Shown: in pieces, positions 58,456-64,000 of the stretch
Position numbering within the stretch: position 1 is the stretch's first letter
How the letters are laid out: each line of letters begins with the position of its first letter
Origin: Glycine soja
Lineage: Eukaryota; Streptophyta; Magnoliopsida; Fabales; Fabaceae
Assembly: GCF_004193775.1 (NCBI RefSeq)
Contig: NC_041003.1
Coordinates: 27,343,735-27,407,734, forward strand
DNA length: 64,000 nt
Reading direction: 5' to 3'
Notes under the pieces: generated by a model
Databases searched by the model: none
What the model was told of the DNA's origin: nothing
Seen by the model: only the letters and a program-made list of their open reading frames with translations
Position numbers and translations under genes: made by a program

Positions 58456-58829
58456 CAAAAAACTTGCATCCAATACGAATGAACTTTGAAGAAGAATGGC
58501 CAAGTACATGCAGATGGAGGAATTGAGTGAGTATAGGAGTCTGGTATAAGCAGATGTCATTTTGGCCAAAAAGATAATGATAAGCTCAGGCATTGGTGGT
58601 AGACATTTTAGCCATGCCAAAAAGGACTAACACTCCACCCAAGGTTGACTACTCAAAACGTTGTTGGTACCACCATAATCGTGGTTACTCGATAAAGGAA
58701 TGCAGTGTGTTAAAAGACAAGATAGAAGACCTCATTAAGCTTGGCCATCTAAAACAGTTTGTCCACAAACCACAATCATACAAACCTCATAACCCTTACA
58801 GACAAGAGTCAAATAGGGGGAAGGACTGA
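58456..58829 (+). pseudogene. Tat-like gag remnant, C-terminal part
   Basis: Continues the gag cut at 53955: MAKYMQMEELSEYRSLV, then after slips DYSKRCWYHHNRGYSIKECS followed by VLKDKIEDLIKLGHLKQFV. The C, H, H, C spacing is the gag zinc-binding motif of this clade (YCRYHxxxGHxTxxC in relatives). Ends with a TGA at 58827. Confidence 0.7.
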
Positions 58830-59002
58830 GAACACGCAAGTCATTTAGAGAGGCGAAGAAGTCAAAGCTGCTCAAGAGAAAAAGAAGAGAATCCTCTCAA
58901 CCAACCAAGACTGGTCATCAACACTATCACTAGATGTTTCGCCAGAGGAAGAGCAACCGCCTCTACGTAAAAATGCACCTACTGTAGGTCCGCTATGTTA
59001 AC

Positions 59003-59251
59003 ATGTTCTACCCTCATAGAGCACCTAGCATGCCTCATATCACCTTCACATTTGATGACTTCAAAGTGATCGACCTGATACAAGATGATCCCCTAGTTAT
59101 CAATGTACAAATAATTAACTACATGGTCAGGAATACCTTTATTGATGAGGGGAGCTCAGCCAATATTTTATTCTGGAACACTTTTAAGCAAATGGACATT
59201 CCTGAAATTAAGATCCTACCACATGATGGCTTACTCTTCAATTTCACTTGA
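59003..59251 (+). pseudogene. Tat-like aspartic protease remnant
   Basis: The reading frame shows ITFTFDDFKVIDLIQDDPLV and FIDEGSSANILFWNTFKQM. DEGSSANIL matches the D-(S/T)-G active-site region of Tat/Athila proteases, with Glu in place of the usual Ser/Thr. It is then cut by a TGA. The continuation LLGYPSLNALGAI-like lies near 59370 in another frame. Confidence 0.65.
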
Positions 59252-59699
59252 GAACGAGTAAAGACGAAAGGGTGTATCTGGTTGTACACTAAGTTTGACA
59301 TGAGAGACCACTACAAAAAAGACTAAAGATACGACATGTGATAGTGCATGCTCACACGTCATATAATATACTTCTCGGTTATCCCTCATTAAATGCATTG
59401 GGCGCGATTGTTTCAACCCCTCATCTTGCAATGAAGTTTCCATCAGACAACGAAACTATCATAACCATGCATGTTGATTAGAGGATGGCTAGGGAATGAT
59501 ACATAGCCAGGCTTCAGTTATGACCCCAAACAAAGGAGGAAGCCCCAAGATTCATGCACTATGTAGAAGTCAAGACGAAGGCCAAAGAAATGAAGGAGCT
59601 AGACCTCGATTCGAGAACTAACGATGACAACCGGGTGAAGCCACTAGAAGAAACATCCAACTCCCAGCTCAGTCCTAAGGAAGGGCAGGTCACTTAGTT

Positions 59700-60285
59700 A
59701 GGGAGCGAACTTTTTGATGACGACCTAAGCCCTATCCAACAAACTATCTGGGAACATGTTGACTTATTCGCATGGTCCGCGACAGACATGCCCGAAATTG
59801 ATCAAGGTTTCCGTTGCTATAAGTTAGCTATATGCAAAGATCCAAAGCCCATTGTGCAAAGAAAAAGAAAAAATGGGGGAAGAGAGGTGTTGCGCATTAT
59901 GGCTGGAAATTGCCAAGCTGATGGCTACTTGGGTTATCAGATAAATGACTATACTACTAGGCTTTCCAATGTGGTCATGGTGAAGAAACCAAATGAAAAA
60001 TGGTGGATGTGTATAGACTACACGGACTTGAATCGAGCGTGCCCGAAGGACGCCTACCCACTCTCTAACATATACCACCTGGTTGATGGAGCAGCCGGAC
60101 ACAAATTGTTAAGTTTTCTGGATGCATATTTCAGCTACAATCAAATAATGATGGACCCAATGGATGAGAATAAGATGACATTTATCACCAAATCCGCAAA
60201 CTACTACTTCAAAGTTATGCCTTTTAGACTTAAAAATGATGGAGCTACTTACCAACGTATGATGGATAAGGTGTTCAAAGGTTAG
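59700..60285 (+). pseudogene. Tat-like reverse transcriptase remnant, N-terminal half
   Basis: Residues in order: FAWSATDMPEID (about 59770), VVMVKKPNEKWWMCIDYTDL, NRACPKDAYPLSNIYHLVDG, LSFLDAYFSYNQIMMDP and TFITKSANYYFKVMPFRLKN, then YQRMMDKVFKG. The catalytic YxDD block is missing: a TAG follows FKG at 60283, and sequence then jumps to integrase. An internal deletion therefore removed the RT palm end, RNase H and the integrase N-terminus. Confidence 0.8.
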
Positions 60286-60930
60286 CTTGGTCGAACAATG
60301 GATTACAGTTTACAAACTGACAGCTCAACGAGTTCTTAAGTGGTATTGGCATCAAGCATAGACTGACATCGGTAAAGCACCCTCAGACCAATAGGCAAGC
60401 AGAAAAAACTAACAAAATAATCATGATCGAACTAAAGAAATGGTAGGATGGAGCCAAGGGAAGATGAGCCAAAGAGCTTACGGAAGTCCTATGGGCATAT
60501 AAATGCACCCCACAATCTACTACTCAGGAGACACCTTTCCAACTAACCTATGGGACAAATGTCATGCTTCTAGTCGAGGTAGGGGGAAGTCTCTCTGTGA
60601 TACTTCACTGAGGTCGAAAACAACAAAGCACTACAAATAGAATTGGACCTTGTCGAACAAGTGCAAGAAGATGCAATCATCATGACTGAGGCATGTAAGC
60701 AGCACATAGCCTGACGCTTTAATTCCAAACTAGTTCCTCAAAAGTTTAAGGAAGGGAATTTTGTATGAAGAGCATATGAAAAAGCTCGAAAGGTGCCTTC
60801 AGAGGGAAAATTGGCAGCCAACTAGGAAAGACCCTTCAGAGTTCGCCACAATCTAAAGAATGGGGCTTACAAGTTAGAAAAATTATTCGAGAAAGTCATC
60901 CGAGGACTTGGAACTCCACACATTTAAAAT
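60286..60930 (+). pseudogene. Tat-like integrase C-terminal remnant
   Basis: Recognisable in shifting frames are GIKHRLTSVKHPQTNRQAEK-like (about 60350-60405), IMIELKKW, ELTEVLWAYKCTPQSTTQET and PFQLTYGTNVML (about 60470-60570). The end FRVRHNLKNGAYKLEKL (about 60838-60890) is the usual C-terminal strand region. Stops and shifts are frequent. The catalytic DDE residues upstream are deleted. Confidence 0.65.
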
Positions 60931-61124
60931 ATAATTACAGTTAGATTCATTTTTGTAACGAGTGTCATACTCTTTTTCCTACCTCAAATTTTTATCCCTA
61001 TAAAAAAAGTGAAAGGGTTTTTATCGAGGAGGTTTTAACAAGGCACACTTTGATAATCAACTATTAATCAAAATTCTCTTATCTCCATCTTTGATTGCAA
61101 GTTAATGTATCCGCATTTCAAAAA

Positions 61125-61350
61125 ATTGCCTCCTGAGTACCCTCATCGGCTAAGGTTGGACTTATACGATTTGTTAAAAACAATTCCCTCTCGAATATCC
61201 TCCTTGGCCAAGGTTGAACTTGTACGATTTGTTAAAAATAGTTTCCTCCCAAGTACCCTCCCTGACTAAGGTTGAACTTGTATGATTTGTTAAAAATAGT
61301 TACCTCCCTAGTACCCTTCTTGACTAAGGTTGAACTTATACCGTTTATGT
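61125..61350 (+). repeat. 58-bp tandem repeat, four units, downstream of Tat-like pol
   Basis: AAGGTTG occurs at 61152, 61210, 61268 and 61326, exactly 58 bp apart, within units like CCTCC(C)AGTACCCTC...ACTTGTACGATTTGTTAAAA. Confidence 0.9.
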
Positions 61351-61639
61351 TAAAATTTTCCCCTAAGAGCTAAGCTCAGCAAAAATCAAGCATATCTCGG
61401 TCAAAGGATAAATTTATGCAGCCTATTTTTTCACTTACACAATTTATAGTTTATCATTTTCAGTCGAATACCCATTCAACCGCATGTAAAGTCGAATGAG
61501 TTACCTCGGATTAAATTAACATCATAACAAGCATTAACCTTTGCAAACATAATAACTTTTTCATTAATATTATGCCAAAATCCGGAAAAGCATGTACATA
61601 AAAATCCTAGTGTAAATCTAACAACTTATTTTTTTAATC

Positions 61640-62125
61640 CCTAGGACCTAAATTGTCTTCATCATCGGGCTTCTTCGACAGTCTTTTGCTGAGGTCATTG
61701 GCCTCTCTGGCATAAGGGCTTTATCCTCCAAAATGTCATCAATTGACACCAACTCCCCATGAAAAATGTGTTTGTTGATATCAAAGACACTCGGATCAAA
61801 GACCTCGCACAAAAGCAACACTCGCCGAAGGCAATGGTGGAAACTTGCCTCATGTGCGTTATACACATCGTCGAAAGCCAAGCGGTGGTCTCCTCTTTCT
61901 CTTTATCTACAGCAACCAAGCCAGCCCAAAGCCTAGCAATCTCACCATCCAAGATTTAACCAAAGCATTGGCATTCACAAGGCGTGTCTCCAACCCATGT
62001 GTATCCAAAGGGAGAGGCACACTTTTCTCCTTCAACACAAGGCACTTTGGCCGAAGTCTAACTTTCGTAGAAGTCTTTGGTTGGGCGGCAGCAACCCCAG
62101 TCAGAGCCACAATATTATTGCCCAC
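61640..62125 (-). pseudogene. Antisense ORF region of the Tat-like element
   Basis: The minus strand yields, in three frames read in order, LVNANALVKSWM, GEIARLWAGLVAVDKEKEET, then AFDDVYNAHEASFHHCLRRV with VFDPSVFDINKHIFHGELVS. The last part resembles the ORF that Tat-clade elements carry opposite to gag-pol between pol and the 3' LTR; its function is unknown. Frame slips occur near 61950 and 61850. A plus-strand ORF at 62178-62417 has no recognised domain. Confidence 0.55.
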
Positions 62126-62684
62126 TCTTTTTGGTAGCTAGTTTAGAAACGTCAAGAAGTCACTCGACTCCCCTTCGATGGAAGAGTCGCCTACTGAGGT
62201 GGAAGAATCTGGTCATGACGAGTCAAAACTAGAAGACACCATCATGATCTCATCATCGTACCTGCAAACTTCTAAGCCATTACTGACCGACTCCCCCAAT
62301 GAACCTTCGACTGAAACCATCATTTCTAGTTTACAACACGTACCTGAAAGAAAAAGAATTTACAGCACACCACTTGGTCAAGAGAAGAGAGTAATACAAG
62401 AAGTGAGAAGTGAATAGGGTTCCTATTTTTATAGGAGTTAGGCCTTTGAAAAAGCCCAACTAACAACCATTCCCCACCGTCTGATCAAAATAAATCTACT
62501 ACTAGAAGTGCGAGGCATTTTGATATCCAATGTGAGTAGGTAAAGAGACGTGCAATGCAATTGTTACATTGTGGCATCGAGAAAACGTAAATGTCACATC
62601 GTGGCATCGCAAAACGTAACCATCAAAAGAGAAAATGATAATCGCCCCGGCATATTAACCTAACGTAAAACCATTCTTTTTTGT

Positions 62685-62880
62685 CGAGGCCAAAAAAGGC
62701 CTTGGGGCTAGTATTCTGGATAAGTGTTCAAATATTATCTTAAAAATTATTATTGATTTGAATATTCGTTTGACATCATTTGTAGTTATGAATCGAATCC
62801 TTATTGAGCTTTGACATAGTAAGTAACTCTTTGGCAGAAGAAGAGATACAAATAGTATGATTGTGATTGGTGTGATAGCT
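62685..62880 (+). repeat. Truncated 3' LTR of the Tat-like element and its polypurine tract
   Basis: AAAAAAGGCCTTGGGGCTAG (62691-62710) is the purine-rich primer region. The following 150-170 bp match parts of 53036-53220, with an internal gap where the 5' copy has TTTGTAGGTACACATCC. Confidence 0.55.
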
Positions 62881-64000
62881 ATTATGATCTTTCCATGACC
62901 CATTATGACAATTCTATTTTATAAAACTAAACTGGCATTTTAATGATTTAAGAATTAGGCAAATTATTTTATATTTTTCTCTTTTTATCTTGTTTATATT
63001 TTAACAAATATGAAATATTTAGTTATTTTGATAAACTATGATGTTTGATATATTTTATTTTATAATGATAATCTCATGAAAAAATTGACAATCAAATGTT
63101 TAATTTATAAAAAAAAAACATAATACTTAAAAATTCCATTTACTTTTTAAATATTTTATATATTTAAGTTTATTTTTCTATATTCAAATAAATCAATGCA
63201 ATGCATATATTTAATAAATTTTAATTTAAATAATTATTAAAAATATATATATTTACATAATTTTAATATAATATTTAATATGATACCAAATTTTTTAAAT
63301 TAGAATTAGGGATTTTGGGGTTTCTAAAAATTATAATTAGAGTTAAAGCCAGCTTAAAAAACTAATACTTTTCACCACTACAAAAGATCCAAAACAAAAG
63401 TCCTCCACTGTCTAATATTTTTTCAAATACACGAAATATAAATAGGGTAAATCTCCCGTGTAAAAACCAAAAAAACCTTCAATGACCAAAACAAAAGAAG
63501 GGTGTATTTCATCAAATGTCAATATTCTCTACACTTTATTATAATTATTCATGTAACATCGGTGTGACTTCATGTAACATAGGCATGACTTACCAACTCT
63601 ATCATCTTGAATATCAGCTACCATAATTTTAAAATCAATCCACACACAAAATTTAATCAAATGATAGAAACTATACAAACATAATGAAAACATAAATACA
63701 TTACTGAAATTTTTCTCATCATGAAAAAAATCCAGCTATGTAATATTTCTTGAAAAAAATTTAAACCCACTTAAATAGATGCTAATCATACAGTTGCCCT
63801 TAAATTTGATCATTAACTTGTTAAATTTAAACATTAACAAATCTTTTTAAGTAAACTAATAAAAGGTCATAACCAAATTTAGCTGACCATAAAGATTTCG
63901 GATACTATGACTTCAATGTTATGATTATGACAATTCTAATACAAATTAGACAAATAGATTTGAGATAAAGCAATTTAGCACAAGCAAACTCAAAGCTAGA
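62881..64000. other. Intergenic AT-rich DNA to the window end
   Basis: No ORF, repeat array or transposon terminus recognised. TAACATCGGTGTGACTT (63554) and TAACATAGGCATGACTT (63576) form one short local duplication. Confidence 0.5.

Larger units (their letters stand above)
52700..62880 (+). mobile_element. Degenerate Ty3/gypsy Tat/Ogre-like retrotransposon with nested solo LTR
   Basis: Plus-strand gag, protease, RT and an integrase tail lie between related terminal regions: GAATATTCCTTTAACATCAT at 53036 and GAATATTCGTTTGACATCAT at 62760. The 5' LTR ends near 53240, just before the PBS-side word AGCACCCACCGTGGGGCC common in this group. RNase H and the integrase core are missing, and an antisense ORF region lies between pol and the 3' LTR, a feature of Tat-clade elements. 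The outer ends are uncertain and no target duplication was fixed. Confidence 0.75.

Noticed and set aside
62178..62417. 79-aa acidic plus-strand ORF in the Tat-like element
   Set aside because: Lies next to, and on the opposite strand from, the antisense ORF region, and has no recognised domain; more likely the reverse of coding remnants.

Overview
The window is plant nuclear DNA: AT-rich, with long (TA)n tracts, intron-containing genes and many nested transposable elements. LTR families carrying CGCTTAGCG/CGCTAAGCG motifs, a SIRE-like LTR with TAATCGATTA palindromes and a CACTA end reading CACTATTAG point to a legume, most likely soybean (Glycine). That assignment is inference from remembered repeat families; no search was run.

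Only three loci look like intact host genes. (1) A three-exon MATH plus coiled-coil protein gene, minus strand, 7401-9050, 360 aa. (2) A four-exon universal stress protein (USP) gene, plus strand, 43531-45782, 191 aa, with a complete ATP-binding motif. (3) A four-exon eEF1A lysine methyltransferase 1-like gene, minus strand, 48885-51619, 235 aa, with a DPPY motif. All exon junctions were placed by hand on GT/AG sites and keep frame.

Region by region: 1-1260 is an LTR-like remnant. 1.3-7.4 kb is AT-rich, with microsatellites and a Tourist-like MITE. The MATH gene follows. 12.04-14.43 kb is a Ty1/copia fragment whose integrase is cut by a Ty3/gypsy chromovirus (Tekay-like, minus strand, 14.43-29.05 kb). 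Its left LTR is loaded with a solo LTR, a second solo LTR inside that one, and a TIR transposon carrying a piece of a chloroplast ObgC GTPase gene. Its right LTR breaks off at 29047 against a 5'-truncated CACTA transposon (29048-35094) holding tnp2, a second ORF, a Ulp1-like protease and another LTR insertion. A second CACTA end and a LINE fragment follow to about 37.1 kb. 37509-43061 is a complete non-autonomous Helitron that captured three exons of a GDSL esterase/lipase gene and ends 470 bp upstream of the USP start codon. After the two housekeeping-type genes comes a Tat/Ogre-like gypsy element (about 52.7-62.9 kb), interrupted by a solo LTR of the 14-29 kb chromovirus family, itself interrupted by a SIRE-like solo LTR. 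The last 1.1 kb is featureless AT-rich sequence.

I see no operon-like or pathway link among the three genes. The main biology here is layered transposition, gene-fragment capture by two transposon classes, solo-LTR formation and decay of transposon ORFs by C-to-T type changes.
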